Below are positions 25,928 through 35,113 of a stretch of 37,220 nt of DNA, one piece after another. A program made the translations under genes and the position numbers. The notes beneath the pieces are model-generated. The model was given only the letters and a program-made list of their open reading frames with translations, was not told the origin of the DNA and did no database searches. The stretch is from Flavobacteriaceae bacterium PRS1 (lineage in GTDB: Bacteria; Bacteroidota; Bacteroidia; Flavobacteriales; Flavobacteriaceae). The DNA is taken from positions 1-37,220 of the forward strand of contig RDRZ01000022.1 in NCBI GenBank assembly GCA_003709165.1, in the 5' to 3' direction. Position 1 is the stretch's first letter; each line of letters starts with the position of its first letter.

Positions 25928-28852
25928 TCACTCAATTAATTGTAATTTATCATAATTTTTTAGTGCATCGTATAAAATCTCAACAGGATGTACTGCTGTT
26001 TTTTTTGTTCCATCTTTTATTTGATGACGACAGCTTGTTCCGGAAGCAGCAATAAGCGTTGTGTTTTTAATTTGTCTAATTGCCGGAAATAACACCATTT
26101 CTCCAATTTTATTACTCAATTCAAAATGTTCTTTCTCATAACCGAACGATCCTGCCATTCCACAACATCCTGATTCAATAGTTGTAACAGAAAAGTTTAA
26201 AGGCAAGCTCAATAATTTTTCTGTATGACTTAAAGACGATAATGCCTTTTGATGGCAATGCCCATGAAGTACTATGTCTTTAGCTTCTGAAGTAAATAAG
26301 GAAGAAGTAATGTTTCCTTTATCTATCTCGTTAGAAATAAATTCATCAATCAATAATACATTTTTGCTCAATCTTAAGGCAATTACTTTTTCGTTTGAAG
26401 CAACCAAATTAGGATATTCGTCCCTAAAGCCTAAAATAGCTGAAGGCTCTATACCAATTAAAGGTGTGTCGTTAGAAATAATATCTTTAAAAGTGTTAAC
26501 ATTATTAATCGCAATCTTTTTTGCTTGGTTTAAAAACCCTTTAGAAATATATGCTCTACCACTTTCATCATGTTTAATCATTTCTACTTTATATCCTAAT
26601 GCATTAAGTAGCTTAACCGATTTTACACCGAGTTCTACGTCATAATAGTTGGTGTATTCATCACAAAACAAATATACTTTTCTGTCATATAAGTATTGCT
26701 TATATTTTGAAAACCATTGTCTTAAAGTTTTTGAATGTAATTTAGGCAATGATCTTTTTTTTGCAATTCCTAAAGCAGATTTAAACCAATTCTGTTTTAT
26801 CAAAAAATTATGGAATCCATAAAATTTGCTTGCAATTCCGTTAAGTTTTGCATTGTTTGCTATAAGTTTTGAACGCAATGGTATTGGATTGCTTTTGTAA
26901 TATTGATGCAAAAATTCGGCTTTTAAAGTTGCCATATCAACATTTGAAGGACACTCCGATTTGCATCCTTTACAAGACAAACACAAATCCATAACTGTTT
27001 TAATTTCGGGGTGGTTAAACGGATTGTCTTTTACATTTTGAGTTAAAAATTCGCGAAGTACATTTGCTCTTCCTCTCGTAGTATCTTTTTCGTCCAAAGT
27101 AGCTCTATAACTCGGACACATTGTGCCTCCTGCAAAATTGAGTTTTCTACAATCGCCGGAACCATTGCATTTTTCGACAGTTTGTAATAAACCTCCTGTT
27201 TCATCAAAATTAAAGACTGTTTCAATCTCTTTAGTTTTAATATCAGGCTCATATCTTAAGCTTGTATCCATAGGTTGTGCTTCTACAATCTTACCTGGAT
27301 TAAAAATAGAATTTGCATCCCAAGTGTGCTTTATGCGCTTTAATAAATTATAATTTTCGTTTCCTATTGCTATCGGAATAAATTCTGAACGTACTCTGCC
27401 ATCGCCATGTTCGCCACTTAAAGAACCCTTATATTTTTTAACTAATTTGGCTGAAGCTTCACTTATGTCTCTAAACAATTTAACATCTTCAGATTTCTTT
27501 AAATCTAAAAGTGGACGCAAATGCAATTCTCCTGCGCCTGCGTGTGCATAATACACTGCTTTTTGATTGAAGCCTTTCATTAAAGCTGAAAATTCGCTGA
27601 TATATTCTGGTAATTCATCAACATTTACTGCTGTATCTTCTATACACGCCACAGCCTTTTTATCTCCTGGAATATTGGCTAACAATCCTAATCCTGCCTT
27701 GCGTAAATTCCATATTTTTTCTGTTTCGTTACCAGAAATCACAGGAAACGCATAACCTAAATTATTTTCTTTTAACTCGTTTATGAGATTATTAGATAGC
27801 TCTACAGATACTTGCAATGTGTCTGAACGGAATTCTATCATTAAAATAACCGCGGGATCTCCTTCTAAAAAAAATCTATTTTTTTGCTGTTCAATATTAT
27901 CTTTGGTACAATCCAATATAGTTTTATCCATCAGTTCGCAAGCTGTTGGATTGTGTTTCATAGCAATTACTGTAGCTTTTAAGCTCTCATCAATACTATT
28001 GAAATGTGCAGCAATAACAACATCTTTTGGTTTTGGCAACTGTACAAGATTCAATTTTATTTCGGTTGTAAAAGCAAGTGTTCCTTCAGATCCACACAAT
28101 AGTTTACAAAAATTAAATGATTCGTCAGATTTAGAAAAAACAGAAGATTTAAGTAATGCATCAACAGCATATCCAGTATTTCTTCGTTTTACTGAAGATT
28201 TTGGATATTCTTTTAATATTTCATTTTGAGTTTCAGGATTTGAAAGTTCTTTAAAAATTTGCTGGTATAATTGAGATTCTAAAGAATACCCTTTTCTCTT
28301 TTCTTCAAATTGATTTTCAGAAAGTGTATTAAAAACAACTTCGCTTCCATCGCTTAAAATTGTTTTTAGTTCAAGCACATGTTCTCTTGTAGAACCATAG
28401 ACAATTGAGGTTGAACCACAAGAATTATTACCTACCATTCCGCCTATCATACAGCGATTTGCTGTTGATGTATTTGGTCCGAAAAACAGGCTAAAAGGTT
28501 TTAAAAATATGTTCAGCTCATCGCGTATAACTCCAGGTTGCACACGAACCCAATTCTCATTTGTATTAATTTCTAAAATCTGATTCATATATTTAGAAAT
28601 ATCTACAACAATACCATTGCCAACACATTGCCCAGCTAAAGAAGTTCCGGCAGCTCGAGGAATAAGACTTAATTTATTGGTGTCCGCAAAACTAATAAGC
28701 TCCTGAATGTCTTTTGTATGTTTAGGCAACGCGACAGCCACAGGCAATTCTCTATATACTGAAGCATCAGTAGCATACAGGCTTTTCATCATAGCATTGA
28801 AATGTAATTCGCCCTCTAATTTTGATGCCAGTTGTAGTAGTAAAGAATTCAA
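25928..28852 (-). CDS. FAD-linked oxidase with C-terminal 4Fe-4S and CCG domains (YdiJ/D-2-hydroxyacid dehydrogenase type)
   Basis: A 974-residue protein. An FAD-binding PCMH domain (about 35-250; LIPRAAGTSLAGQCVGNGIVVD, read in parts; GGMVGNNSCGSTSIVYGSTREHV) and an FAD-oxidase C-terminal domain (HAGAGELHLRPLLD, SGEHGDGRVRSEFIP) come first. A 4Fe-4S segment CLSCKGCKSECP (about 622-634) and cysteine-rich GlpC/LutA-like motifs (HGHCHQK; ESGCCGMAGSFGYE near 893) follow. Relatives oxidise D-lactate or D-2-hydroxyglutarate. Start: only TTG (28850-28852) lies upstream of the conserved ALEGE-like SKLEGELHFN region. The first ATG (about 28792) would cut into the family's N-terminus. Confidence 0.88.
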   Translation of the reverse strand: MNSLLLQLASKLEGELHFNAMMKSLYATDASVYRELPVAVALPKHTKDIQELISFADTNKLSLIPRAAGTSLAGQCVGNGIVVDISKYMNQILEINTNENWVRVQPGVIRDELNIFLKPFSLFFGPNTSTANRCMIGGMVGNNSCGSTSIVYGSTREHVLELKTILSDGSEVVFNTLSENQFEEKRKGYSLESQLYQQIFKELSNPETQNEILKEYPKSSVKRRNTGYAVDALLKSSVFSKSDESFNFCKLLCGSEGTLAFTTEIKLNLVQLPKPKDVVIAAHFNSIDESLKATVIAMKHNPTACELMDKTILDCTKDNIEQQKNRFFLEGDPAVILMIEFRSDTLQVSVELSNNLINELKENNLGYAFPVISGNETEKIWNLRKAGLGLLANIPGDKKAVACIEDTAVNVDELPEYISEFSALMKGFNQKAVYYAHAGAGELHLRPLLDLKKSEDVKLFRDISEASAKLVKKYKGSLSGEHGDGRVRSEFIPIAIGNENYNLLKRIKHTWDANSIFNPGKIVEAQPMDTSLRYEPDIKTKEIETVFNFDETGGLLQTVEKCNGSGDCRKLNFAGGTMCPSYRATLDEKDTTRGRANVLREFLTQNVKDNPFNHPEIKTVMDLCLSCKGCKSECPSNVDMATLKAEFLHQYYKSNPIPLRSKLIANNAKLNGIASKFYGFHNFLIKQNWFKSALGIAKKRSLPKLHSKTLRQWFSKYKQYLYDRKVYLFCDEYTNYYDVELGVKSVKLLNALGYKVEMIKHDESGRAYISKGFLNQAKKIAINNVNTFKDIISNDTPLIGIEPSAILGFRDEYPNLVASNEKVIALRLSKNVLLIDEFISNEIDKGNITSSLFTSEAKDIVLHGHCHQKALSSLSHTEKLLSLPLNFSVTTIESGCCGMAGSFGYEKEHFELSNKIGEMVLFPAIRQIKNTTLIAASGTSCRHQIKDGTKKTAVHPVEILYDALKNYDKLQLIE

Positions 28853-29598
28853 ATTTCAAATAAAAAAGTTAGAAATAATTTCAGTATTGTCCGACTAAAG
28901 ACATAAGACCGCTTCACTGTAAGAGCAAAGAATCAAGACTACATTTTAACTAATTGATAAAATAATAGTTAAAATTAGTAAGGTCCAATAACTCGTATTT
29001 TCTTTATTTATAATTAAAAGCAGGGTGACAATTTTCTGAAACCTCTAAAAAAGCTCTTGCTGAATTTATTTCAGTATAACAAACACAATGCTTTAGCGAC
29101 TTATTTAATTTTTTACTTGGACAATAATTAAATAATTTATAAATATATTGAATAATCTTAAGGGCACCTCTATTAATTCATTCGTATCAGAATTTCCATA
29201 GCTTTTCTTAGGTAAAATAAAATTTTCTTGCACTATTAGGATAATGCAAGAAAATTTTGTGAAATATAAGGAAAGCTAAGGAAACCCTTTGGGAGCAAAG
29301 ATAAAGAACAATCTACTCGTAAATGTTTTATTGGAATAGCTATGGCTATTACAAAAAATATTTTCTTCGCATCTTATTTTTTATCTTTGCTTTTTGAAAG
29401 AAATGAATTAATAGAGATGCCCTTAACTTACTACTTTGAAATTCTTGTAAGATTTCAATAAAAATTTCTACTAATGGAACAATTTTTGTTAACAGCTATA
29501 TAAATTCATTTAAAGTAACGTTAATGTATAAGTCATACTAAATTCTATTATATATCTTTAGCCCAAAATTAAAGTTTTCAGAACTTACCTATTAGCCA
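28853..29598. other. Long non-coding region holding a MITE-like element
   Basis: No credible gene on either strand in about 745 bp. The part 29158-29426 is a structured terminal-inverted-repeat element (separate entry). The flanks, 28853-29157 and 29427-29598, are AT-rich. A weak -7-like TATCTTTA near 29555 may serve the downstream exported-protein gene. Confidence 0.5.
29158..29426. mobile_element. MITE-like element, 269 bp, 25-bp terminal inverted repeats
   Basis: The left end (29158-29182, starting TTAAGGGCACCTCTATTAA) and right end (29402-29426, ending TTAATAGAGATGCCCTTAA) are inverted copies matching at 24 of 25 positions. The outermost TTAA is palindromic and could be a target duplication. 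No transposase is encoded. The interior is full of nested inverted repeats: AAATTTTCTTGCA with TGCAAGAAAATTT (29220-29257), GCAAAGATAAA (29294) with TTTATCTTTGC (29380), and AATAGC-TATG-GCTATT near 29335. This is typical of a miniature element mobilised by a transposase encoded elsewhere. Confidence 0.75.
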
Positions 29599-30252
29599 AT
29601 GAACATTAAGCTCATCATCTTTTTTCTGCTCTGTACATGTATATCTTTAACTGCACAAGTAGACGACACAAAAAAAACTTTTAACTTTAAATATGATGAC
29701 TCAAGCTCCGTTTCTAAAGCAATATTTTCTGTTAAATTAACTCCGTTCAAGGGAATTACAACCACAAACAATAGACCTTATTTATACAATACTCCATTAA
29801 CCGATTATTTTAAAAAAACGTCTGGTGTAGATATTACTGCTAAAAGTAATCTCATAAAACCAACCTGGGAAATCAAGCAGAAATTTAGTGAAGGTCAAAA
29901 AAATGTGTCTAAATTTGCCAGAGATCATTATTTAGGAGAAATAAAAACCACGTCCAAATATATCAGGATTAAATGTAGAGATCACGAATATGTAGATGGT
30001 GATCGTATTCGATTATTTTTAAATAAGGCAATTATACATCCTAATATTACCTTAACGGGTTCGTTTTATATTATTGATGTGGAACTTTCTGAAGGTCTTA
30101 ATACTTTAGAGTTTGAAGCATTAAACGAAGGTTTGTCGAGCCCGAATACTGCTGAACTAAAAATCTATGATGAGAACGATGTGCTTTTATCTTCCAATCG
30201 ATGGTTTATAACAACTGGTTATAAAGCGCGTTTGGTTATAATGAAGCAGTAG
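29599..30252 (+). CDS. Exported protein of unknown function
   Basis: A 217-residue protein that I do not recognise. It has a Sec signal peptide (MNIKLIIFFLLCTCISLTAQ, cleavage after AQ likely), so it is probably periplasmic or secreted. The mature part looks mixed: a Ser/Asp-rich start, then a C-terminal beta-rich domain of about 100 residues (KYIRIKCRDHEYVDGDRIRL; ITLTGSFYIIDVELSEGLNTLEFEALNEG, read in parts; ends KARLVIMKQ). That half resembles a small beta-sandwich with a conserved-looking DGDRIRLFLN strand turn. It has no operon partner. It lies between the MITE and the first attachment-site copy, outside the mnmE-side modules. Confidence 0.75.
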   Translation: MNIKLIIFFLLCTCISLTAQVDDTKKTFNFKYDDSSSVSKAIFSVKLTPFKGITTTNNRPYLYNTPLTDYFKKTSGVDITAKSNLIKPTWEIKQKFSEGQKNVSKFARDHYLGEIKTTSKYIRIKCRDHEYVDGDRIRLFLNKAIIHPNITLTGSFYIIDVELSEGLNTLEFEALNEGLSSPNTAELKIYDENDVLLSSNRWFITTGYKARLVIMKQ

Positions 30253-30678
30253 ATTATATTCCTCTATAAAAAATTCTAACTTCTAAATTTGTTATATTAC
30301 CATGTAATTAAAACAGATAATTAACCTTAAGCAGCGTATCATTTAAAAAGACTTCATTCAGGGGAATCTGGAACAACAGTAGTATTGCCATGGAAATGAT
30401 TGCAGATTGTCCTGCTAATATTATTAAAAGAATTTCCTGTTAGATTGTTAAGTTGTTACTTTCCAATACAGAAAGGATTATAACAAATTTATAACGGTTT
30501 AGTTTAGTTGAGGTACAAAACAAGCTGAAATTGATCTGATTTGATTATTCAATTTCGATTATAGTTTTATTCTATTCGGTTTAAGTTGATTTTCTACCTT
30601 ATTGTAAAATCGTGGTTCATTCTCTTTGATTTTAATAGATGTTACCCTACTTTTAAGATGTCATTTATTCATGTGATT
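30253..30678. other. Intergenic stretch with the outer attachment-site copy
   Basis: About 425 bp with no gene. The 18-bp copy of the mnmE 3' end at 30456-30473 marks the outer edge of the island array. An open frame continues upstream of the pcm-like gene from 30586, but its first 31 residues do not look like part of the protein. Confidence 0.5.
30456..30473 (-). repeat. Attachment-site copy of the mnmE 3' end (outer)
   Basis: Read on minus, TTCTGTATTGGAAAGTAA differs from the last 18 bases of mnmE (TTCTGTATTGGTAAGTAA) at one position and would still encode F-C-I-G-K-stop. No mnmE sequence continues beyond it, as expected of a recombination core and not of a gene duplication. Confidence 0.75.
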
Positions 30679-31374
30679 ATGAATAGGTTAATTCTTATAT
30701 TGTTTCTAATTCTTGTGCTGGGTTTTCAAGAGAGAACCGACTACAAAGCTACAAGAGAGAAAATGGTAAAAAGCCAGATTGAGGCACGAGGTATTCAGGA
30801 GCCTTTTACTCTTGCAGCCATGCGAAGTGTACCCAGGCATAAATTTGTTCCAAAAGGTCTTATGGAGAGTGCTTATAAGGATTCTCCATTGCCAATTGGC
30901 TATGGACAAACCATTTCTCAGCCCTATATAGTTGCTTTTATGACGGAAATTATCAACCCAAAAAAAGATTTTAAAGTATTAGAAATAGGAACAGGTTCAG
31001 GATACCAGGCAGCAGTTTTAGCCCATATTGTCGATTCGATGTATACTATTGAAATTGTTAAAGCATTGTTTATTCAAGCAAAAAAGAGGCTAGATGATCT
31101 AAACTATCACAACGTTTTGATAAAAAATGCAGATGGCTATCATGGTTGGGAAGAAAAAGGTCCGTTTGATGCCATTGTGGTAACTGCTGCAGCGGAATTT
31201 GTACCTCCTCCACTTATAGAGCAATTGAAAGATGGTGGAAAAATGATTATTCCGATAGGAACCCCATTTACCACCCAACAGTTGTTACTTGTAGAGAAAA
31301 AGAAAGGCAAAATAAAAACGAAAAATCTCATGTTTGTTCGATTCGTTCCTTTTACCAGGGCAAAAGATGAATAA
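30679..31374 (+). CDS. Exported protein-L-isoaspartate O-methyltransferase homologue
   Basis: A 231-residue protein from ATG 30679. I reject the upstream ATG at 30586 because MNRLILILFLILVLGFQ is a clean signal peptide or membrane anchor. The PCMT domain has REKMVKSQIEARGI, VPRHKFVP, the substrate loop PIGYGQTISQPYIVA, and SAM motif I VLEIGTGSGYQAA (about 100-112). It repairs isoaspartyl residues using SAM. An N-terminal export signal is surprising, because SAM is cytoplasmic; it may be anchored facing inwards or use another donor. It lies 28 bp upstream of a membrane SpeE-like gene, inside a module bounded by attachment-site copies. Confidence 0.88.
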   Translation: MNRLILILFLILVLGFQERTDYKATREKMVKSQIEARGIQEPFTLAAMRSVPRHKFVPKGLMESAYKDSPLPIGYGQTISQPYIVAFMTEIINPKKDFKVLEIGTGSGYQAAVLAHIVDSMYTIEIVKALFIQAKKRLDDLNYHNVLIKNADGYHGWEEKGPFDAIVVTAAAEFVPPPLIEQLKDGGKMIIPIGTPFTTQQLLLVEKKKGKIKTKNLMFVRFVPFTRAKDE

Positions 31375-31402
31375 AATAGCCAATCACCATAAGCCATGAA
31401 AA

Positions 31403-33823
31403 ATGTTTGCAAAACATAAAAGCAATTTTATTCAATACAGACTGGTTATTGCAGTATCTATTCTATCAGCGGGCATTGTTACCTATGAAATTCAATTGAT
31501 GCATTTTTTTGCCATAGAGCAGTGGCATCACTTTGCTTATATGGTAATCTCCATTGCATTATTAGGCTTTGGTGCCAGTGGTACGTTAATATCCATTTTC
31601 AGAAAGTGGATGCTACAAAGAATAGATTTTTTACTCCCTTTTTTAATGATCTCCAGTGGCTTACTAATGACGCTAGTTATTAGAACTTCCCGTCATGAAT
31701 TTTTTCTTTTCGATTCGTATACGCTTTTTGTTGACCGTTCGCAATTTTCAAAACTATTAGGAACTTATTTTCTTTTCTTCCTACCATTTTTTTCCGGAGC
31801 ATTGGCTATAGGATTGATCTTCGTTAAAAAAGTATCGAGTATCAGTACTTTTTATTTTGCCGATCTTCTGGGATCAGGAATGGGAGGTGCCATGGCTATT
31901 TTTCTATTTTGGCAATATTCACCCCAGGAAATCCCATCTCTTATTGCCATCCTACCCATTTTGGCCGGAGTCCTTATTATTAAAAAAAAGACGCGTTTAT
32001 ACTTGATATCATATACTCTACTAAGTTTAAGTATGGTAGTATATCATCTTAATGAACCCTTTGATTTGTTACCATCTCAATTTAAAAGTATAAGTTACGC
32101 TCTAAATCTTCCGGAGGCAAAAATTGACCATGAAATAAATAGTCCTTATGGCTTTGTTCAAGTAGTTTCTTCACCGGTGCAACGTTATGCTCCTGGTTTG
32201 AGTTTAACTTATACCGGAAATGTATATTCCAGTCCGGTTATTTTTAACAATGGAGATTGGTACTCCTCCATTCCGCCCCGATCAAAAAAGGATACTTCTC
32301 ATATTTTGAATTACACAACCATGGCACTTCCTTATGCTTTTGGTGTTCCAAAAAATGTTCTCCTGTTCAATGCAGGTGGTGGATTAGAAATTTCACATGC
32401 CCTCTTTAATGGAGCGGAACATATAACTGCCATTGAACCGAATGCAACAGTTATTTCTTTATTAAAAAATGAATATGCCTTCTTAACGGATTCTCTGTTT
32501 TACCATCCTAAGGTAGAGATACGTGTTCAGACATCCAGAACGTTTTTAAATCAAACCAGCAAAAAATACGATATCATCCAACTCCCTTTAATAGGTGCTT
32601 TTGGTGGTTCAGTGGGACTCAATGCCTTAGAAGAAGAAAATTTGCTAACCAAAGAAGGCTTTGCTGAAATGTGGGAAAAGCTAAGTCCTAATGGAATGAT
32701 CGTTTTATCCTTCTGGATCGATCTCCCATCCAAAATTTCTTTAAAATCTGCCGCAATGATCTCAGAAAGTTTGGAGTCTTTTCAAATAAAAGAGCCCTTA
32801 AACCATATTGCAGCAATAAGAAGTTGGGGTACCATCACATTTATCATAAAGCAAAAACCATTAGGAAAAATGGAAATCGATGCGGTTAGAGCATTTTGTG
32901 AGCGATATAATTTTGACCCTATTTTACTACCGGAAATAACCGCTAAAGAAAGGGTACAATTTAATGCAATGGAAGATGAAGTTTTCTTTTCTAGTTTGGA
33001 AGGAATGTTCAGTTCTCAACGAGAAAAAATAATTCAAGAGTACGATTTTAATATCCAACCTGCCACGGACAACAAACCCTATTTTTTTCAATTTTTACGC
33101 TGGAAAAAGTTTCCTGATCTGGTAAAAACCAAAGGCGAAATATCATCCGTTTTTCTCGAATTGGGTTATTTGATTACTGTTGTTACATTTATTCAGGTAA
33201 TTATTTTGGCACTATTATTTATTATCCTACCACTTTTCCGATTGGGATTAAAGGGAGGAAATAAATCCTGGGTGGTAATTTATTTTATGGCCTTGGGATT
33301 TGGTTATATGTTTTTGGAAATTGTATTCATCAAATATTTCGTGCTTTACTTAGGGCACCCTATTTATTCGGCAGCTACAGTGATATCTGTCATGCTAATC
33401 AGTTCGGGAATAGGAAGCTATTATTCGTCACGGTATAAAACAAATCAAAAAACCTTATTAAAAATAACGGGTCTTATCACTGCCTTAATTCTTCTTTATG
33501 CATTTATAATCGGTATCTTTTTAAGCAGTACGGTTGGATTACCCAATATCATGAAGATTCTGCTATCGGTGATAATCATTGCTTTGCCTTCTTTTGTTAT
33601 GGGAATGCCATTTCCAATAGGATTAAAAATTGTAGATGCTATTAAAAAAAGTAACGTACCCTGGGCATGGGGTATCAATGGTTGCATATCGGTTATTAGT
33701 GCTTCGCTAGCTGCAATCATTGCAGTAGAAATGGGCTTTATGGCGGTAATGTTATTTGCTGCTCTGGCCTATAGTATAGCTTTTTTATCTAACTTTTTTA
33801 TTTACATTAATGGAATTAAATAG
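31403..33823 (+). CDS. Polytopic membrane protein with spermidine-synthase-like domain
   Basis: An 806-residue protein in three parts. First come about six N-terminal helices (14-215, beginning VSILSAGIVTYEIQLMHFF). Next is a SpeE-like Rossmann domain (about 240-570) with NVLLFNAGGGLEISHAL (about 318-334), the acidic AIEPN (E345) and YDIIQLPLIGAFGG in the substrate-loop position. Last are about six C-terminal helices (590-800, with MALGFGYMFLEIVFIKYF and MGMPFPIGLKIV, motifs common to membrane SpeE-like proteins). The product is unknown; the usual catalytic aspartates of true spermidine synthases are not obvious. It is coupled to an exported methyltransferase gene 28 bp upstream. Confidence 0.85.
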   Translation: MFAKHKSNFIQYRLVIAVSILSAGIVTYEIQLMHFFAIEQWHHFAYMVISIALLGFGASGTLISIFRKWMLQRIDFLLPFLMISSGLLMTLVIRTSRHEFFLFDSYTLFVDRSQFSKLLGTYFLFFLPFFSGALAIGLIFVKKVSSISTFYFADLLGSGMGGAMAIFLFWQYSPQEIPSLIAILPILAGVLIIKKKTRLYLISYTLLSLSMVVYHLNEPFDLLPSQFKSISYALNLPEAKIDHEINSPYGFVQVVSSPVQRYAPGLSLTYTGNVYSSPVIFNNGDWYSSIPPRSKKDTSHILNYTTMALPYAFGVPKNVLLFNAGGGLEISHALFNGAEHITAIEPNATVISLLKNEYAFLTDSLFYHPKVEIRVQTSRTFLNQTSKKYDIIQLPLIGAFGGSVGLNALEEENLLTKEGFAEMWEKLSPNGMIVLSFWIDLPSKISLKSAAMISESLESFQIKEPLNHIAAIRSWGTITFIIKQKPLGKMEIDAVRAFCERYNFDPILLPEITAKERVQFNAMEDEVFFSSLEGMFSSQREKIIQEYDFNIQPATDNKPYFFQFLRWKKFPDLVKTKGEISSVFLELGYLITVVTFIQVIILALLFIILPLFRLGLKGGNKSWVVIYFMALGFGYMFLEIVFIKYFVLYLGHPIYSAATVISVMLISSGIGSYYSSRYKTNQKTLLKITGLITALILLYAFIIGIFLSSTVGLPNIMKILLSVIIIALPSFVMGMPFPIGLKIVDAIKKSNVPWAWGINGCISVISASLAAIIAVEMGFMAVMLFAALAYSIAFLSNFFIYINGIK

Positions 33824-33829
33824 TGATGG

Positions 33830-33847
33830 TTACTTTCCGATACAAAA
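33830..33847 (-). repeat. Attachment-site copy of the mnmE 3' end (middle)
   Basis: Read on minus, TTTTGTATCGGAAAGTAA matches 15 of 18 bases of the mnmE end and still reads F-C-I-G-K-stop. It starts 7 bases after the stop codon of the SpeE-like gene. It divides the island into two modules. Confidence 0.7.
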
Positions 33848-33934
33848 AGTATCAATCCTTTTAAACACGAATATTTCTAGCAATTGAAGTGTACAAAAGG
33901 TGTACATTTTTAGTTGTTTTTGGTTGGATGTTGG

Positions 33935-34223
33935 TTATTTTTTAAAATGTCTAGGCATATCTTTACTCCCATGAAGTACTCTTACTATTCTAATATTGTC
34001 TTTTAATAATCTATAAAAAATGATATGCTCTTGTTCGTAAATACTATTCAAACCTATTTTTATTTCATTCCGTTTTCTACCAATTTCTGGATTAATTACG
34101 AGATTTTCAAAAACAACATCTAAGCTTGAAAGAGGCTGTACTGCTTGATTAAAGTTGTACTGTTTTCTGTATAATCAAAAATTTCATTGATATATATCTG
34201 CTTCTTCAGTCAATTATAATTAT
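33935..34223 (-). pseudogene. ParE/RelE-type toxin gene, frameshifted relic
   Basis: One minus-strand frame ending at TAA 33935-33937 reads LVINPEIGRKRNEIKIGLNS then IYEQEHIIFYRLLKDNIRIV then RVLHGSKDMPRHFKK, a clear ParE/RelE C-terminus. The N-terminal half is spread over other frames: NEIFDYTENS in one and LTEEADIY in another. The start ATG appears as ATA after AGGAG (34221-34228). The total span suits a toxin of about 97 residues, but at least two shifts make it dead. No antitoxin gene is recognisable upstream. Toxin-antitoxin genes are common cargo of small islands. Confidence 0.75.
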
Positions 34224-34330
34224 CTCCTAAAGGTAACAAATTCGAAGCCTACTTTATATAAGAGTATAGAACAAACGGCGGAACCTGAAAAGCCTTATCT
34301 AGAGTAGGGGAATTTTTAAAATCTATTACA

Positions 34331-35113
34331 ATGGAAACTTTTATAAAAGCAACACTTCGATCATTATTATGTTTTATCTTTTTCACCATGGCACAGTCAT
34401 GTGAGATTGATGACGACCTAGATTCTATTGATGAATTAGCAATCAATTCAAATTTTTTCGATTTTAATCAATTTGGAAAAACACACAATGCCTATTTGGA
34501 ATATGTGATGACAATTGAAAACAATCAAGATCCTAAAGCTCGATTTATGTATGGAAAAACATTTAGCGACCCAACTTTTGGAAGTTTTAACATTGATTTG
34601 ACCTATGAAGATATGAATAAATCCATGGCATTCCATAGGAGAAGAGTGGATTTAATTTTAGGTGGAACGTATGACGCCTCTTCAGAAAATTTGAGTCCCG
34701 AAATGACTTCTTTTTTAGATAAATTGGCAACAATAGTTAAATATTCAATAGATAGAAAGTTAACCATGACTGAATTTCTAGCATCAATTGCTGCAATTGA
34801 AAGTAAAATACAGCTGGAACAACAAATTGAAATTGACCTAAAAAAAGGCATCTCAAATGATGGAGCTGCAATGTTGGCTATTACCTCAATATTAAAATAT
34901 AGCACAAAATACTGGGTGGCGATTGAAAATGTAAATAATGGTAGTAGCGGGGATGATTTACCTTTAGCCAGAAAAGGAATATGGAGAGCATTAGCCGATG
35001 CTTGGGGCTATGTTTCTGCATGGGTTGACAATGGAGACGGAAGTTATTCTTGGTATCATGAGTCTGCGCTAGTAAATGCCGATTGTGTTTCTGATAAAGT
35101 GCGAGAAAACTAA
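34331..35113 (+). CDS. Predicted lipoprotein of unknown function
   Basis: A 260-residue protein that I do not recognise. Its N-terminus (METFIKATLRSLLCFIFFTM, then AQSCEIDDD) is a plausible lipoprotein signal with lipidation at the Cys before EIDDD. The following acidic stretch resembles the lipoprotein export signal of Bacteroidota surface lipoproteins. The rest is mainly helical (EMTSFLDKLATIVKYSIDRK; TMTEFLASIAAIESKIQLEQQ, read in parts) and ends in an aromatic-rich GDGSYSWYHESALVN tail. It is the only intact gene in the module next to mnmE. The start ATG 34331 is the only one that retains the signal. Confidence 0.7.
   Translation: METFIKATLRSLLCFIFFTMAQSCEIDDDLDSIDELAINSNFFDFNQFGKTHNAYLEYVMTIENNQDPKARFMYGKTFSDPTFGSFNIDLTYEDMNKSMAFHRRRVDLILGGTYDASSENLSPEMTSFLDKLATIVKYSIDRKLTMTEFLASIAAIESKIQLEQQIEIDLKKGISNDGAAMLAITSILKYSTKYWVAIENVNNGSSGDDLPLARKGIWRALADAWGYVSAWVDNGDGSYSWYHESALVNADCVSDKVREN

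Larger units (their letters stand above)
33824..34330. other. Gap with attachment-site copy and toxin relic
   Basis: The 507 bp between the SpeE-like gene and the lipoprotein gene contain the middle attachment-site copy (33830-33847), paired TGTACA words near 33890 and the ParE/RelE remnant (33935-34223). Nothing else stands out. Confidence 0.5.

Noticed and set aside
27783..28229. 148-residue plus-strand open frame inside the FAD oxidoreductase gene
   Set aside because: Antisense to conserved coding sequence, Ser/Cys-rich composition typical of an opposite-strand shadow.
30586..30678. N-terminal extension of the isoaspartyl methyltransferase homologue
   Set aside because: The 31 extra residues precede a clean signal peptide and lack family similarity; ATG 30679 is preferred.
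33889..33906. Two TGTACA words, GTGTACAAAAGGTGTACA
   Set aside because: Self-palindromic short words near an AT-rich gene end; no partner promoter or second locus supports an operator.
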